DNA of 64,000 nucleotides from assembly GCF_009498215.1 (NCBI RefSeq), contig NZ_CP043498.1, positions 248,001-312,000 on the forward strand. Direction: 5' to 3'. Origin of the DNA: Rhizobium grahamii. GTDB taxonomy: Bacteria; Pseudomonadota; Alphaproteobacteria; Rhizobiales; Rhizobiaceae. The notes below the pieces were generated by a model. That model was not told where the DNA came from, searched no databases, and was given only the letters and a program-made list of their open reading frames with translations. Below, in pieces: positions 9,809 through 20,021 of the stretch. The position numbers were made by a program, and so were the translations under genes. The number at the start of each line of letters is the position of its first letter. The first letter of the stretch is position 1.

Positions 9809-11155
9809 ATGTCTTCTGAAATCGACTCCTCGACGCTTCTTTCCCGCGCAAGCCAATTGATCGACCTGGCCAGGAAGGCCGGAGCTGATGCCGCCGATGC
9901 GGTGGTGGTGCGTTCCCGCTCACAGTCCGTCAGTGTCCGCCTTGGCAAGGTTGAGGGCACCGAGTCCTCCGAAAGCGATGATTTCGCTCTGCGCGTTTTC
10001 GTCGGCAAGCGCGTCGCCAGCGTTTCTGCAAATCCGGGCTTCGATCTCGCAGCACTTGCCGAGCGCGCGGTCGCCATGGCCAAGGTTTCGCCGGAAGATC
10101 CGTTCGCTTGCCTTGCGGACGAAGACAAGCTCGCGAAATCCTACCCGGACCTGCAGTTGCTCGACACGACGGAGGTTTCCTCCGAACAGCTTCGCGAGGC
10201 GGCTCTGGCCGCCGAGGCGGCAGCACTTGCGGTCAACGGCGTCACGAATTCCTCCGGTGCCGGCGCATCGTCGGGAATGGGCGGATTGGTTCTGGTTACG
10301 TCGCACGGCTTCGAAGGCAGCTACATGGGGTCGCGCTTTGGTCGCTCCGTCAGCGTCATTGCCGGCGAAGGCACCGGCATGGAGCGCGACTACGATTACG
10401 ATAGCCGCATCTATTTCGCCGATCTCGATGACCCCTCAGAGATCGGTCGCCGTGCGGGCGAGAGAACGATCAAGCGCATCAATCCGCGCCAGGTTCCGAC
10501 AGGCAAGGACGTAACCGTTGTCTTCGATCCACGCGTTGCCCGTGGTTTCGTTGGCCATATCGCCGGCGCGATCAACGGCGCCGCCGTCGCGCGCAAAACC
10601 AGCTTCCTGCGCGACAAGATGGGCCAGCAGGTCCTGAAGGCGGGACTGTCGATCACCGATGACCCGTTGATCGTCCGCGGTCCGTCGTCTCGCCCGTTTG
10701 ATGGCGAAGGCATTTCCGGCGAGCGGCTTGTCATGATCGAGGATGGCGTCCTCAAGCACTGGTTCCTCTCGACCTCGACAGGCCGCGAGATCGGCATGGA
10801 GACCAATGGCCGCGGCGTTCGCGGTGGAACTTCGGTAACGCCCGCATCGACCAATCTCGCGCTCGAACCCGGCGATATCTCGCCCGAGGATCTGATCCGC
10901 AGTGTCGGCAACGGCTTCTATATCACCGAGCTCATCGGCCAGGGCGTCAACATGATCACCGGCGAGTACAGCCGTGGAGCCACCGGCTTCTGGATCGAGA
11001 ACGGTGAGTTGACCTACCCTGTCTCGGAAGTGACGATCGCATCGAACCTGAAAGACATGTTCATGCGCGTGACGCCCGCAAACGATATCGACCGCAAGTA
11101 CGGCGTTGCAGCCCCGACGCTCGCGATTGAAGGAATGACGCTGGCCGGGCGCTGA
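9809..11155 (+). CDS. pmbA: TldD/PmbA (TldE) family protein
   Basis: 448 residues, the normal PmbA length. In enterobacteria TldD and TldE/PmbA form a heterodimeric metalloprotease that matures peptides such as microcin B17 and degrades CcdA. PmbA is the subunit without the zinc site, and no HExxxH motif is seen here. Conserved features include the ARKAGADAADA start and the C-terminal GxxNMITGEYSRGATGFWIE stretch. No TldD partner lies in this window. The start at 9809 is preceded by GAAGGAAAGG. The CysQ-like gene follows within 20 bases and is probably cotranscribed. Confidence 0.92.
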   Translation: MSSEIDSSTLLSRASQLIDLARKAGADAADAVVVRSRSQSVSVRLGKVEGTESSESDDFALRVFVGKRVASVSANPGFDLAALAERAVAMAKVSPEDPFACLADEDKLAKSYPDLQLLDTTEVSSEQLREAALAAEAAALAVNGVTNSSGAGASSGMGGLVLVTSHGFEGSYMGSRFGRSVSVIAGEGTGMERDYDYDSRIYFADLDDPSEIGRRAGERTIKRINPRQVPTGKDVTVVFDPRVARGFVGHIAGAINGAAVARKTSFLRDKMGQQVLKAGLSITDDPLIVRGPSSRPFDGEGISGERLVMIEDGVLKHWFLSTSTGREIGMETNGRGVRGGTSVTPASTNLALEPGDISPEDLIRSVGNGFYITELIGQGVNMITGEYSRGATGFWIENGELTYPVSEVTIASNLKDMFMRVTPANDIDRKYGVAAPTLAIEGMTLAGR

Positions 11156-11173
11156 CGGATTGGATTGACGGAT

Positions 11174-11971
11174 ATGAGCGAAGCGAGTGCAGCCCGCTGG
11201 CAGGACGATTTGCATCTGATCGTCGATGCGGCGAAACAGGCTGGCCAGGTTGCTCTTGGTTACTTCAATCAGGCGCCTGAGGTCTGGTGGAAGAACGAGG
11301 GCCGCTCGCCCGTCAGTGCGGCGGACTTTGCTGCGAATGAAACGCTGGAAGCCGTTCTGCGGGCCGCCAGGCCTGATTATGGCTGGCTGTCGGAAGAGAC
11401 TGACGATGACGAGCAGCGCCTGTCGCGTTCGACCCTGTTCATCATCGATCCGATCGACGGCACGCGCGCCTTCATCGGCGGATTGAACCTGTGGTGCGTC
11501 AGCGTTGCCGTGGTTCACGATGGCCGACCGGTTGCGGGCGTGCTCTACGCACCTGCGCTTAATGAACTTTACGAAGCAACCGCTTCGAGCGTGGCGCGCA
11601 AGAACGGCGAGGTGATCACCGTATCCGCCCCGCAGCAGGGCACTTCGCGTTTCGCCATCGCCGAAGATGTGCTCGCCGGCTTTCCGGATGAGCTCAGAAC
11701 CCGGATCGAGCGCGTCAAGCATGTGCCGTCCCTGGCATACCGCATCGCCATGGTCGCGGACGGCCGTATCGACGGAACCTTCGTGAAGCGCAACTCCCAC
11801 GACTGGGACCTGGCGGCAGCCGATCTGATCCTGGAGCGGGCAGGCGGGCGCCTCGTCGATCTCGCCGGCCGTGATGTAATCTACAACAGGCCGCGCGTTA
11901 GCCACGACGAACTCTGCGCGGCATCGCACTCCGAATTGAACGATCTGATAACCCGCACTGTGCGTCGATGA
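11174..11971 (+). CDS. Inositol monophosphatase-family phosphatase, CysQ-like
   Basis: A Mg-dependent, lithium-sensitive-type phosphatase of 265 residues. The metal-binding motifs are present: WLSEET, IIDPIDGTRAF and WDLAAADLILERAGG. In rhizobia such proteins are annotated as 3'(2'),5'-bisphosphate nucleotidase (removing pAp from sulfate assimilation) or as inositol monophosphatase. The sequence alone does not decide between them. I prefer ATG 11174; a TTG at 11165 would add three residues. It lies between pmbA and a DUF4170 gene, ahead of lipid A/Kdo genes. Confidence 0.88.
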   Translation: MSEASAARWQDDLHLIVDAAKQAGQVALGYFNQAPEVWWKNEGRSPVSAADFAANETLEAVLRAARPDYGWLSEETDDDEQRLSRSTLFIIDPIDGTRAFIGGLNLWCVSVAVVHDGRPVAGVLYAPALNELYEATASSVARKNGEVITVSAPQQGTSRFAIAEDVLAGFPDELRTRIERVKHVPSLAYRIAMVADGRIDGTFVKRNSHDWDLAAADLILERAGGRLVDLAGRDVIYNRPRVSHDELCAASHSELNDLITRTVRR

Positions 11972-12039
11972 GGCAGTTGACGTTTCCGTCAAAATCCCTC
12001 AGATGAAACGGCGGAGGAGCAGAAAAGAAAGAGACGAAA

Positions 12040-12285
12040 ATGACGAACTCCAGCGAAAAGAAACAACTTTTGCACCTTGTATTCGGCGGCGAACTGGAAA
12101 GTCTTGATGACGTTCAGTTCCGTGACCTCAAGGATCTGGATATCGTCGGTATTTTTCCGGATTATGCCACTGCGTTGACCGCGTGGAAGGGTAAGGCGCA
12201 GTCGACTGTCGACAATGCGCACATGCGTTATTTCATTGTACACATGCACCGCCTTTTGGATCCGGAAAACAAGTCCGGCAAATAA
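12040..12285 (+). CDS. DUF4170 domain-containing small protein
   Basis: An 81-residue cytoplasmic protein that matches my memory of the DUF4170 family: LLHLVFGGELESLDDVQF, then an RYFIVHMHRLLDP ending. Its position between the phosphatase and waaA is common in rhizobia. A purine-rich ribosome binding site (AAAGAAAGAG) precedes the ATG. No biochemical function is known to me. Its fixed position in the Kdo/lipid A cluster suggests an envelope-related role, which is inference. Confidence 0.85.
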   Translation: MTNSSEKKQLLHLVFGGELESLDDVQFRDLKDLDIVGIFPDYATALTAWKGKAQSTVDNAHMRYFIVHMHRLLDPENKSGK

Positions 12286-12422
12286 TTGTGAAGCGCCACG
12301 CGCTCCTCTCGGCCGCTCTACCGGCTGCTGACGCATTCTGAACAAAGTGATCGGTCATTTCCGGCCGCAACAAGAATTGGGAATGGGTTAATGACGATCG
12401 TAATTGATCGGGGGCAGATCAT

Positions 12423-13742
12423 ATGAGCGGCCGTATGGCGCGGCTCGCGCTAGGCGCCTATCAGGCAGCCGGCACGCTGATGACGCCTTTCGTCGGTGGG
12501 TATCTGACCTACCGGGCCGCGAAGGGCAAGGAAGATCGCGCGCGCCGGCTGGAACGCTCGGGCTATGCAAGCGCCGACCGGCCTGCCGGCCCGCTGATCT
12601 GGTTTCATGCCGCAAGCGTCGGCGAGATGAATGCGGTCATTCCGTTGATCCGCGAGATCCGCCGTCGCGATATTCACGTCATCCTCACGACCGGCACCGT
12701 CACCTCGGCAAAGCTCGCTGCAGAGCGCGTCGGCAACGAGGCCATCCATCAATATGTGCCGCTCGATCTGAAGCCCGCCGTCAGCCGTTTTCTAGATTAC
12801 TGGCAGCCGGACTGCGCCCTGATTGCCGAATCCGAGATCTGGCCGGCAACGATCATGGAGCTCGGCCGGCGCCGCATTCCGCAGATACTGGTCAATGCGC
12901 GCATGTCGGATCGCTCCTTCGCGCGCTGGAGCCGTCGTCCTTCGCTGGCTGACGCGCTGTTCGAGAACCTCGCGCTTGTCATCGCCCAGTCTGATGTCGA
13001 TGCGGAGCGCTTCCGCGATCTCGGCGCGCGCCAGGTCATCATGTCCGGCAATCTGAAGGTCGATACCGACGCTCCTTCCTATGACGCGGCTGTCTTTGCC
13101 CGCTACAAGAAGCAGATCGGCGACCGCCGGACCTGGGCGGCGATCTCGACGTTCGACGGCGAGGAAAAAGCCGCCGGCATCGTTCACCGCACCCTCAAGG
13201 AGCGGGATGGCCAGCTGACCATCATCGTTCCGCGCCATCCGGACCGGTCGGATGCCATTGAAGCAGAACTCGTAAAGCAGGGCCTGAAGGTCGCGCGCCG
13301 CACCCGTGACGACGTTCTCTCGCCCGACGTCGACGTCTTCCTTGGCGACACGATCGGCGAGATGGGGCTTTATCTGCGTTTGACCGAGGTCGCCTTCGTT
13401 GGCCGTTCGCTGTTTGCCGAAGGCGGTCAGAACCCGCTTGAGCCGGCGATGCTCGGCTGCGCGGTCCTCTCCGGAAGCAATGTCCAGAATTTCAGGGAGG
13501 CCTATCAGAGGCTCGCCCGCCGCGGCAGTGCGCGTATGGTGCGCGACACCGAGATGCTGGCCAAGGGCGTTCACTATTTGCTGACCAACGACGACGCACG
13601 ACGCAAAATGATCGAGGCCGGCGTTGTTGCCGTGCAAGAAATGCGTGGGGCGCTGACGGCGACGCTGAAGGGCCTTGAACCTTATATCAACCCGTTGACG
13701 GTGAAGGCGCGCTTGCTGCCGAAGACGGCCGCGCAGCGCTGA
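12423..13742 (+). CDS. waaA: 3-deoxy-D-manno-octulosonic acid (Kdo) transferase
   Basis: A membrane-associated GT-B glycosyltransferase (family GT30) that adds Kdo residues from CMP-Kdo to lipid IVA, an essential step in lipopolysaccharide assembly. 439 residues. The N-terminal acceptor half carries HAASVGEMNAVIPLIREIRRR with the conserved Glu. The C-terminal donor half carries PRHPDRSDAI and a late GGQNPLEPA segment. It is followed after eight bases by a HAD phosphatase gene and then lpxK, so the three probably form one unit. Confidence 0.96.
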   Translation: MSGRMARLALGAYQAAGTLMTPFVGGYLTYRAAKGKEDRARRLERSGYASADRPAGPLIWFHAASVGEMNAVIPLIREIRRRDIHVILTTGTVTSAKLAAERVGNEAIHQYVPLDLKPAVSRFLDYWQPDCALIAESEIWPATIMELGRRRIPQILVNARMSDRSFARWSRRPSLADALFENLALVIAQSDVDAERFRDLGARQVIMSGNLKVDTDAPSYDAAVFARYKKQIGDRRTWAAISTFDGEEKAAGIVHRTLKERDGQLTIIVPRHPDRSDAIEAELVKQGLKVARRTRDDVLSPDVDVFLGDTIGEMGLYLRLTEVAFVGRSLFAEGGQNPLEPAMLGCAVLSGSNVQNFREAYQRLARRGSARMVRDTEMLAKGVHYLLTNDDARRKMIEAGVVAVQEMRGALTATLKGLEPYINPLTVKARLLPKTAAQR

Positions 13743-13750
13743 GGGATTCC

Positions 13751-14464
13751 ATGGACGCGATCAAGGGTATCCTGTTCGACAAGGACGGAACGCTTCTGGA
13801 CTATGATGAAAGCTGGCTGCCGGTAAACCGGGAGCTCGCCCGCATCGCCTCCGACGGCGACGCTGCCCTGGCCGATCGGCTGCTTTCCGCCTGCGGAATG
13901 GATCCGGTGACCGGCCATATCGTTCCGGACAGCCTTCTCGCCGCCGGCAACACTCGCCAGATCGCCGAAGGCCTGGTAGCGGCCGGATCGTCGCTCGACG
14001 TGTCCGATCTGACTGTTCGCCTCGACGATCTGTTTGCGCACGCCGCCGATTTTTCCGTTCCGGTGACGGACCTGTCGGCCTTCTTTTCTCGCCTGCATGC
14101 ACGCGGATTCCGTCTTGGCGTCGCCTCCAGTGACAACGAGCGATCCATCCGCCAGACGGCCGCGCGTTTCGGCTTCACCCAGTACGTGGATTACATCGCC
14201 GGATACGACAGCGGCTTCGGGTCGAAGCCCGAGGCCGGCATGGTGCTCGGATTTTGCGCGGCCACCGGCCTGCAACCGTCGGAGGTCGCTGTCGTCGGCG
14301 ACAACAATCACGATCTGCATATGGGCCGCAACGCCAAGGCCGGCGTGACGGTCGCGGTTCTGACCGGTACCGGCTCGCGCGAATCCCTGGCTGCCGCCTC
14401 CGACTATTGCCTGAATGATATCACCGAGCTGGAAGGTCTGTTGCCGGACCTGCAGCTCGCCTGA
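13751..14464 (+). CDS. HAD-superfamily phosphatase (phosphoglycolate-phosphatase-like)
   Basis: A HAD hydrolase of 237 residues with all four motifs: DKDGT (nucleophile Asp), a Ser in VASSDN, the Lys in SKPEAGM and the metal-binding GDNNHD. The cap domain is helical as in Gph-type enzymes. The substrate is not known. Its place between waaA and lpxK could suggest a role linked to Kdo or lipid A intermediates, but KdsC-type Kdo-8-phosphatases lack such a cap, so this is not a clear KdsC. Housekeeping phosphoglycolate clearance is equally possible. Confidence 0.88.
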   Translation: MDAIKGILFDKDGTLLDYDESWLPVNRELARIASDGDAALADRLLSACGMDPVTGHIVPDSLLAAGNTRQIAEGLVAAGSSLDVSDLTVRLDDLFAHAADFSVPVTDLSAFFSRLHARGFRLGVASSDNERSIRQTAARFGFTQYVDYIAGYDSGFGSKPEAGMVLGFCAATGLQPSEVAVVGDNNHDLHMGRNAKAGVTVAVLTGTGSRESLAAASDYCLNDITELEGLLPDLQLA

Positions 14465-14570
14465 TCGACCGAAGGCTTGCATTTTCTTGAAAATTGCCTT
14501 CTCTTTTCGCGGGGTTGAGGAAAAGAGCCGTCGGCGTAACGCCCGCGGCACAAAAGGCAGGACAGCAAGA

Positions 14571-15611
14571 ATGGTATCGGAAGCGCCGCCTTTCTGGTGG
14601 ACGAAGGCTGATTGGCGTGCCTGGACACTCTCTCCTGTTTCATTCCTCTATGGACGTATCGCCGGTTATCGCATGGCGCATGCCAAGCGTGCATCCGTCC
14701 CGGTTCCGGTAATCTGCATCGGCAATTTCACCGTGGGCGGCGCCGGCAAGACGCCGACGGCCCTGACGATCGCCCGGGCCGCGAAGGCGAGGGGGCTGAA
14801 GCCCGGCTTTCTCAGTCGGGGGTATGGCGGCTCGCTCGACGTCACGACGGTTGTTGATCCCGAGCACCATCGCGCGGTTGCTGTCGGTGACGAGCCGTTG
14901 CTGCTCGCCCGCGAGGCTTTGACTGTCATATCCCGGCGCCGGGTCGAAGGCGCCAAGCGCCTCGTCAAGGAAGGCGCTGACCTGATCATCATGGATGACG
15001 GCTTCCAGAGCGCGCGGCTTGCGATCGACTATGCCTTGCTCGTCATCGATGCGACGCGCGGCCTGGGTAATGGCCACATCGTTCCCGGCGGGCCGGTGCG
15101 CGCGCCGATCCGCCAGCAGCTGCGTTATGCGACCGCCTTGCTGAAGGTCGGGGCTGGAACGGCGGCCGACAAGATCGTGCGTATCGCCGCCCGCGCGGCA
15201 AAGCCTTATTTCACCGCGTCTATTAAGGTTGCTGCCGGCAACGAGCTTGCGGGCCAGCGCGTGCTGGCCTTTGCCGGCATCGCGGATCCTGCAAAGTTCT
15301 TTCGAACGGTGGAGTCGATCGGCTGCGAGATCGCCGCCCGGCGGTCTTTCGGCGATCACGAGCACCTGACAGAAGACGAGGTTGACGATATCCTGTCAAC
15401 CGCGGAACGCGATGGCTTGAAGATCGTCACGACGTCAAAGGATTTTGTCCGGCTGGCCGGCCACAATGGCAAGGCGAAACAACTCGCCGAGCGTTGCGTG
15501 GTGATCGAAGTCGAGATGGCGTTCGAGGATCATCTCGCGCCGAACCTGATCATCACCCGCGCCATCGACGCATGCCGTGAGCGCCGGATGAAAGAGAAGT
15601 CCGCAGCTTAG
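14571..15611 (+). CDS. lpxK: Tetraacyldisaccharide 4'-kinase
   Basis: An inner-membrane-associated kinase that phosphorylates the lipid A disaccharide at the 4' position, giving lipid IVA, the acceptor for the waaA product. 346 residues. The P-loop is [13 protein letters not shown] near residue 50 and the catalytic region is [10 protein letters not shown]. The start at 14571 fits the family N terminus (PPFWW); the open frame upstream is not plausible. The TAG stop (15609-15611) is formed by the first bases of the adjacent inverted-repeat element. Confidence 0.96.
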   Translation: MVSEAPPFWWTKADWRAWTLSPVSFLYGRIAGYRMAHAKRASVPVPVICIGNFTVGGAGKTPTALTIARAAKARGLKPGFLSRGYGGSLDVTTVVDPEHHRAVAVGDEPLLLAREALTVISRRRVEGAKRLVKEGADLIIMDDGFQSARLAIDYALLVIDATRGLGNGHIVPGGPVRAPIRQQLRYATALLKVGAGTAADKIVRIAARAAKPYFTASIKVAAGNELAGQRVLAFAGIADPAKFFRTVESIGCEIAARRSFGDHEHLTEDEVDDILSTAERDGLKIVTTSKDFVRLAGHNGKAKQLAERCVVIEVEMAFEDHLAPNLIITRAIDACRERRMKEKSAA

Positions 15612-15881
15612 AGCCTTTCCGGGTTATATTGAACCATTCTGCCGGAGCAGGTTTTCGACAGGGCAAAGGCGATTGGCGAAGGGCATACCCCTTGGTACGT
15701 CAGAGCCGATCGCCTTTGATCCTGGCGGAAAGATGCCCGGCCCTTCGGGTTGGCTGAAACGGGCCGCTTGATCGACCGGCCGGCTTGGCCGTAGGACGTG
15801 GCTACGACGCGCGCCAGCCGGTCGACCATTCGACTCCGTTTGAGCCAACAGAATGGTTCAATATAACCCGGAAAGGCTCTA
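15609..15881. repeat. MITE-like element with 33-bp perfect inverted ends
   Basis: TAGAGCCTTTCCGGGTTA and 15 further bases at 15609-15641 recur exactly in inverted orientation at 15849-15881. The 207-base interior has additional stem-forming pairs (AAAGGCGAT/ATCGCCTTT; TCGACCGGCCGGC with GCCAGCCGGTCGA) and no ORF. The element sits between the convergent lpxK and DUF2093 genes, overlaps the lpxK stop codon and ends five bases before the DUF2093 stop. Non-autonomous mobile repeat or structured terminator; not searched against other genomes. Confidence 0.85.
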
Positions 15882-15885
15882 GGCC

Positions 15886-16116
15886 TTAACGCTTCTGGTT
15901 CGGCAAAACGCCGGCGCGCTTGTCGGCCTCGAGCGAGGCCACGGCATCGGCATAGGGCTCCTGCCGCGCGACGCTCCAGTAGCGCAATTCGTCGAGAGGG
16001 ATCTGCTTGCCGGTGATGGCGCAAACGACATAGGAGCCGGGCGACAGGATCTGGAAATCGGCATCCAGATAGCGGATCTGCGCCTCGCGGTTTCCATGTC
16101 CCTCAAACAAATTCAT
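15886..16116 (-). CDS. DUF2093 domain-containing small protein
   Basis: A 76-residue protein with the DUF2093 pattern NREAQIRYLDADFQI, then VVCAITGKQIPLDELRYWSV. The family is small, alphaproteobacterial and of unknown function; the segment with Cys and Ile-Pro-Leu-Asp-Glu-Leu looks like a compact beta domain. Two ATGs are possible (16125 and 16116). The second has AAGGA at a workable distance and gives the family start MNLFEG. It lies downstream of mutL on the same strand with a 67-base gap and may be cotranscribed. Confidence 0.85.
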   Translation of the reverse strand: MNLFEGHGNREAQIRYLDADFQILSPGSYVVCAITGKQIPLDELRYWSVARQEPYADAVASLEADKRAGVLPNQKR

Positions 16117-16183
16117 GCGCTCCATTCCTTGCAGGCTGTCATTTCCCTGCCATAACCCGCGGCAGCGGCCATTGCCAGCTTTT

Positions 16184-18001
16184 TCAGCTTCTGCCGAACA
16201 GCCGCTCGATATCGGAAAGCTTCAATTCGATATAGGTCGGACGTCCGTGATTGCACTGGCCGGAGCCGGGCGTAACTTCCATCTGACGCAGAAGCGCGTT
16301 CATTTCTTCCGGCCGCATCCGCCGGCCGGAACGCACCGATCCGTGGCAGGCCATCGTCGCCGCCACATATTCCAGCTTGGCCGAAAGGCCGGACGCGGTA
16401 TCCCACTCCGCCACCTCGTCGGCCAGTTGCCGAACGAGGCCCGAGGCGTCGACTTCCCCCAACAGCGCCGGCGTCTCGCGAACGGCAATCGCGCCGGGGC
16501 CGAAGCGCTCGATCGCCAGGCCAAGCTCGCCGAGTTCGGCGGCAAACTGCATCAGCCGGTCGCAATCCTCCTCGGGCAGATCCACGATCTCGGGAATGAG
16601 CAGAACCTGGGACGCCAAGCGTTTGGAATGCAGCGCCTTGCGCAGCGCCTCGAACACCAGGCGCTCATGGGCCGCATGCTGGTCGACGATGACAAGGCCG
16701 TCGTCGGTCTGCGCGACGATGTAGTTCTCATGGATCTGCGCGCGCGCCGCACCGAGCGGATAACGCGCCGGCGTTTCCGCCTCCGCAGCTGGTGGTGACC
16801 ACGAAGATGCCGATGTCTCCGCACGTGCCGTCGGCATCACCAGCCCGTCGAACGATGGTTGAGGGCGCTCGCGAAAGCTGCCATTGGCAGGAAATTCATA
16901 GGGGCGTGATGGAGACCGCTCGGCAGACCACGGCTGCTTTGGCTGCGGCGCCTGCGGCTGAAATGCCGGTCGGAAGGAGCGCAGCATTCCATCTGCGCCG
17001 GTGGTCGCGGCGCGGCTGCCGTCGCGGGCAAGCGCCTCGCGAATAGCCCCGACGATAAGACCGCGCACCAGCTGCGGGTCGCGAAACCGCACATCGGACT
17101 TCGCCGGATGCACGTTGACGTCGACAAGCGCCGGATCGAGCTCGATCGACAGAACGGCGACTGCGTAGCGTCCGGAAGGAATGGTTTCCGCATAGGCGCC
17201 GCGGATTGCCGAGAAGATAAGCTTGTCCTGCACCGGCCGGCCGTTGACGAAAGCGTATTGATGCGCCGAGTTTCCGCGGTTGAACGTCGGCACCCCGGCA
17301 AAGCCGGTCAGCGAGATCTCCTCGCGCTCTGCGTTGATCTCGATTGCGTTCTCCCGGAACTCCCTGCCGAGAACCTGCGCAATCCGCGCCAGATGATCGT
17401 CGCCGGTAGCAGGCAGTTCCAGGGTAGAGCGGTCAGACCCCGAAAGCACGAAGCGCACGCCCGGGAAGGCGATTGCCATGCGCTTGACGGTCTCGGTGAT
17501 CGCGGCTGCTTCGGCCTTCTCCGTCTTCAGGAATTTCAGGCGCGCGGGCGTGGCAAAGAAAAGATCACGGACTTCGACAATCGTGCCTGGATTGGAAGCG
17601 GAGGGACGCAGATGTAGCAGCTTGCCGCCCGCCATCGCGATTTCGTGGCCGTCGACGCCATCGCGGCGGCGGCTGGAAATGCTCAGCCGGGCGACCGAAC
17701 CGATCGAGGGCAGCGCTTCCCCGCGGAAGCCGAGTGTGCGGATGTCATCGAGCGTGGTCGAAATCTTCGACGTGCAGTGCCTCCGGACGGCAAGCTCGAG
17801 GTCCGCGGCGTCCATGCCCGATCCGTTGTCGGACACGCGCAGCAGCGCCTTGCCGCCGCCCGCCGTGGCGATCTCGATACGGGTCGCCCCGGCATCGAGC
17901 GCGTTCTCGATCAATTCCTTGGCGGCGCTTGCCGGGCGCTCGATGACTTCGCCGGCTGCGATCTGGTTGATAAGTGTCTCGGAGAGCTGTCGAATGGCCA
18001 T
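16184..18001 (-). CDS. mutL: DNA mismatch repair protein MutL, with endonuclease motif
   Basis: Links mismatch recognition by MutS to strand incision and excision. 605 residues. The N-terminal GHKL ATPase shows [17 protein letters not shown] and [14 protein letters not shown] Pro-rich linker spans about residues 330-420. The C-terminal dimerisation domain carries [12 protein letters not shown], which fits the DQHA(X)2E(X)4E metal-binding motif of nuclease-type MutL. This is consistent with bacteria lacking MutH, where MutL nicks the new strand itself. E. coli MutL lacks this motif. It is divergent from the PAS/receiver gene. Confidence 0.97.
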   Translation of the reverse strand: MAIRQLSETLINQIAAGEVIERPASAAKELIENALDAGATRIEIATAGGGKALLRVSDNGSGMDAADLELAVRRHCTSKISTTLDDIRTLGFRGEALPSIGSVARLSISSRRRDGVDGHEIAMAGGKLLHLRPSASNPGTIVEVRDLFFATPARLKFLKTEKAEAAAITETVKRMAIAFPGVRFVLSGSDRSTLELPATGDDHLARIAQVLGREFRENAIEINAEREEISLTGFAGVPTFNRGNSAHQYAFVNGRPVQDKLIFSAIRGAYAETIPSGRYAVAVLSIELDPALVDVNVHPAKSDVRFRDPQLVRGLIVGAIREALARDGSRAATTGADGMLRSFRPAFQPQAPQPKQPWSAERSPSRPYEFPANGSFRERPQPSFDGLVMPTARAETSASSWSPPAAEAETPARYPLGAARAQIHENYIVAQTDDGLVIVDQHAAHERLVFEALRKALHSKRLASQVLLIPEIVDLPEEDCDRLMQFAAELGELGLAIERFGPGAIAVRETPALLGEVDASGLVRQLADEVAEWDTASGLSAKLEYVAATMACHGSVRSGRRMRPEEMNALLRQMEVTPGSGQCNHGRPTYIELKLSDIERLFGRS

Positions 18002-18175
18002 GCTGCTATTTTCGCGGATTCGCCGGCTCCTGGGAAGCGGGAAAGCGTTTCCACAAAGGCTTGTCCCGCTCGCTGTCGCCCGCTGCTTAACGTTAAGCGC
18101 GCTTTAAGACAAAACTGCCATTTTGATTTGTACCTCCGAGAATGCATTTCAATCGGACATGTGGGACGCGTGAGC

Positions 18176-19897
18176 ATGAGTGCCGGCTTCGAAAAAGCGG
18201 ACACGTCATCTTTGAATGGCGATTTGCCGGCTGACAACAGCCTGCAAACTGCGCTGTTCGATGCAGTGTGCGACAGCCTCGCCTCTGCCTTCGTCGTCTA
18301 CGACAAGACCGATCATCTGATTTTCGCCAGCCGTCAGGTTCTCGACTTCTTCCCGATCGCCGCCGAGATGCTGAGCCCGGGAACGCGTCTGCGCGATTTC
18401 CTCGGAGCCATCTACGACACCGGGATCCGAACCAACTCGGCCGGCAAGCAGGCCGCCGTCGGCCGTGAGGACTGGCTCTCCCAGAAAATCGCGTCGCACT
18501 GGCGCGAGCGCTTCGAGGCTGTCGAGCGGCAAGGCGACGATTGCTGGATCCGCTTCCAGAAGCGGCGTCTTCCAAGCGGCTACGGCGTTTGTGTCATCTC
18601 CGACATCTCCGAGGACAAGAAGCGCGAAGAGCAGTGGCGGCTCGATCTCGAACGCGTTCAGCTGACGGAAGACATTCTCGACAACCTGCCGTTCCCGCTG
18701 TTCGTCAAGGACCGGAACCTCAACTACGTCGCGGTCAACATCGCGTTCTGCGAGAAGTATCAGACCACGGTCGACGAGATCCTCGGCCGCAAGAGTGCCG
18801 ATCTGTTTTCGCCAGAGATCGCGCAGCGTTTCGAGGAAAGCGATCGCCATGTGCTGGAGACGGGCGAGATGTCGATCTCGCGGCAGCGGCAGATTTCGCG
18901 CGGTGGCTCGGAGCGCGATATCGTCACCCGCAAGCAGCGCATTGGCAAGCCCGGCCGCTATTTCCTCATTTCGACGATGCAGGACCTGCCGCGCGATGGA
19001 GCGGATCTCGACGAGTTCGAACTGGCTTCCGCGATCACCACCTCCAGCCGCAATTCCTATCGTCGCGCCTATGTTCCGATAAACGGTAGCGGCGAACGGC
19101 GTGAGCCGGCGGCGATGGAAGCGATCGTCCCCGAGAATTTTTCCGGCCGGAAGATCCTGGTCGTCACCGGCGATATCGCTGCCGAAACCTCGGCCCTGAG
19201 AGCATTGGCGAAGTACGGCTTCGAGGCCTGTTCGGTGCGCCGTGAGGAAGAGCAGGAGCAGTTCCTGGAAATCGCCAGCTCCGCCGGCCTGTCGCTCGAC
19301 CTGCTGATCATCGACAACCAGATGGGCATGCGCTGCCTGGAGCTCGCCGAGCAATACGGCATTCCCTCCCTTGTCATGGACGGCTTCCAGCTTGCCAACG
19401 AGCTGACCTTCCTTGTGGCCCGGCATTTCAACCGCAGCAACCGCAGCGGCATGGTCGGCAACATCGACACGACCTGGGAGATCTCGACCTCCGAGGATGA
19501 TGGTTCGCTCGACGTGCTCGTCGCCGAAGACAACGACATCAACCAGATCGTCTTCTCCCAGATCCTCGAAGGTTTGGGCTACCGCTACCTGATTGCCCCC
19601 AGCGGCGATGAGGCGGTGCGGCTCTGGACGGAACACAAACCGAAGATCGTCCTGATGGATATCTCGCTTCCCGGCTTCAACGGCTTTGAAGCGGCTCGCC
19701 TGATCCGCCAGGTCGAAGGAGACGCCGGCCTCCGCACACCGATCATCGGCGTGTTGACGCAAGCCTTCGAGCGCGACCGCGCCGAATGCATAAAAGCCGG
19801 CATGGACGACGTGATCATGAAACCCGTCAGCCCCGATATTCTGGAAACGGTTTTCCAGAAGCATTTGGGCACGGAAGGCCTGCGCGCGCAGCGCTAG
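18176..19897 (+). CDS. PAS-domain response regulator (PAS-PAS-REC) without a kinase domain
   Basis: A 573-residue cytoplasmic signalling protein. A first PAS-like sensor region (about residues 20-150) and a second PAS (about 165-275: ILDNLPFPLFVKDRNLNYVAVN) are followed by a degenerate receiver-like segment (about 325-430) and a full C-terminal receiver domain (about 445-565). The full receiver has the acidic pair in AEDNDINQ, the phospho-acceptor Asp in VLMDISLPG and the conserved Lys in MKPVS. No HisKA or HATPase domain is present, so phosphate must come from another protein. ATG 18176 is preceded by GTGGGA; GTG 18170 is an alternative. A GGDEF-EAL gene follows after 124 bases, suggesting a joint role in cyclic di-GMP control. 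Confidence 0.88.
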   Translation: MSAGFEKADTSSLNGDLPADNSLQTALFDAVCDSLASAFVVYDKTDHLIFASRQVLDFFPIAAEMLSPGTRLRDFLGAIYDTGIRTNSAGKQAAVGREDWLSQKIASHWRERFEAVERQGDDCWIRFQKRRLPSGYGVCVISDISEDKKREEQWRLDLERVQLTEDILDNLPFPLFVKDRNLNYVAVNIAFCEKYQTTVDEILGRKSADLFSPEIAQRFEESDRHVLETGEMSISRQRQISRGGSERDIVTRKQRIGKPGRYFLISTMQDLPRDGADLDEFELASAITTSSRNSYRRAYVPINGSGERREPAAMEAIVPENFSGRKILVVTGDIAAETSALRALAKYGFEACSVRREEEQEQFLEIASSAGLSLDLLIIDNQMGMRCLELAEQYGIPSLVMDGFQLANELTFLVARHFNRSNRSGMVGNIDTTWEISTSEDDGSLDVLVAEDNDINQIVFSQILEGLGYRYLIAPSGDEAVRLWTEHKPKIVLMDISLPGFNGFEAARLIRQVEGDAGLRTPIIGVLTQAFERDRAECIKAGMDDVIMKPVSPDILETVFQKHLGTEGLRAQR

Positions 19898-20021
19898 GCG
19901 AAAGGCCGTCAACTCCCCAAATCTTGGGATTATCGCCCCTTGTTTCAGGGCTCTCTCAATATCGAATTTTTAAGACTTGGCGGCCATCCTGCAATCGATT
20001 TGGGACAGCTGGGTCTGAGTA

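Noticed and set aside
11977..11992. Small TTGACG/CGTCAA palindrome between the CysQ-like and DUF4170 genes
   Set aside because: Only six pairs and no T-run; too weak to call a terminator or operator.
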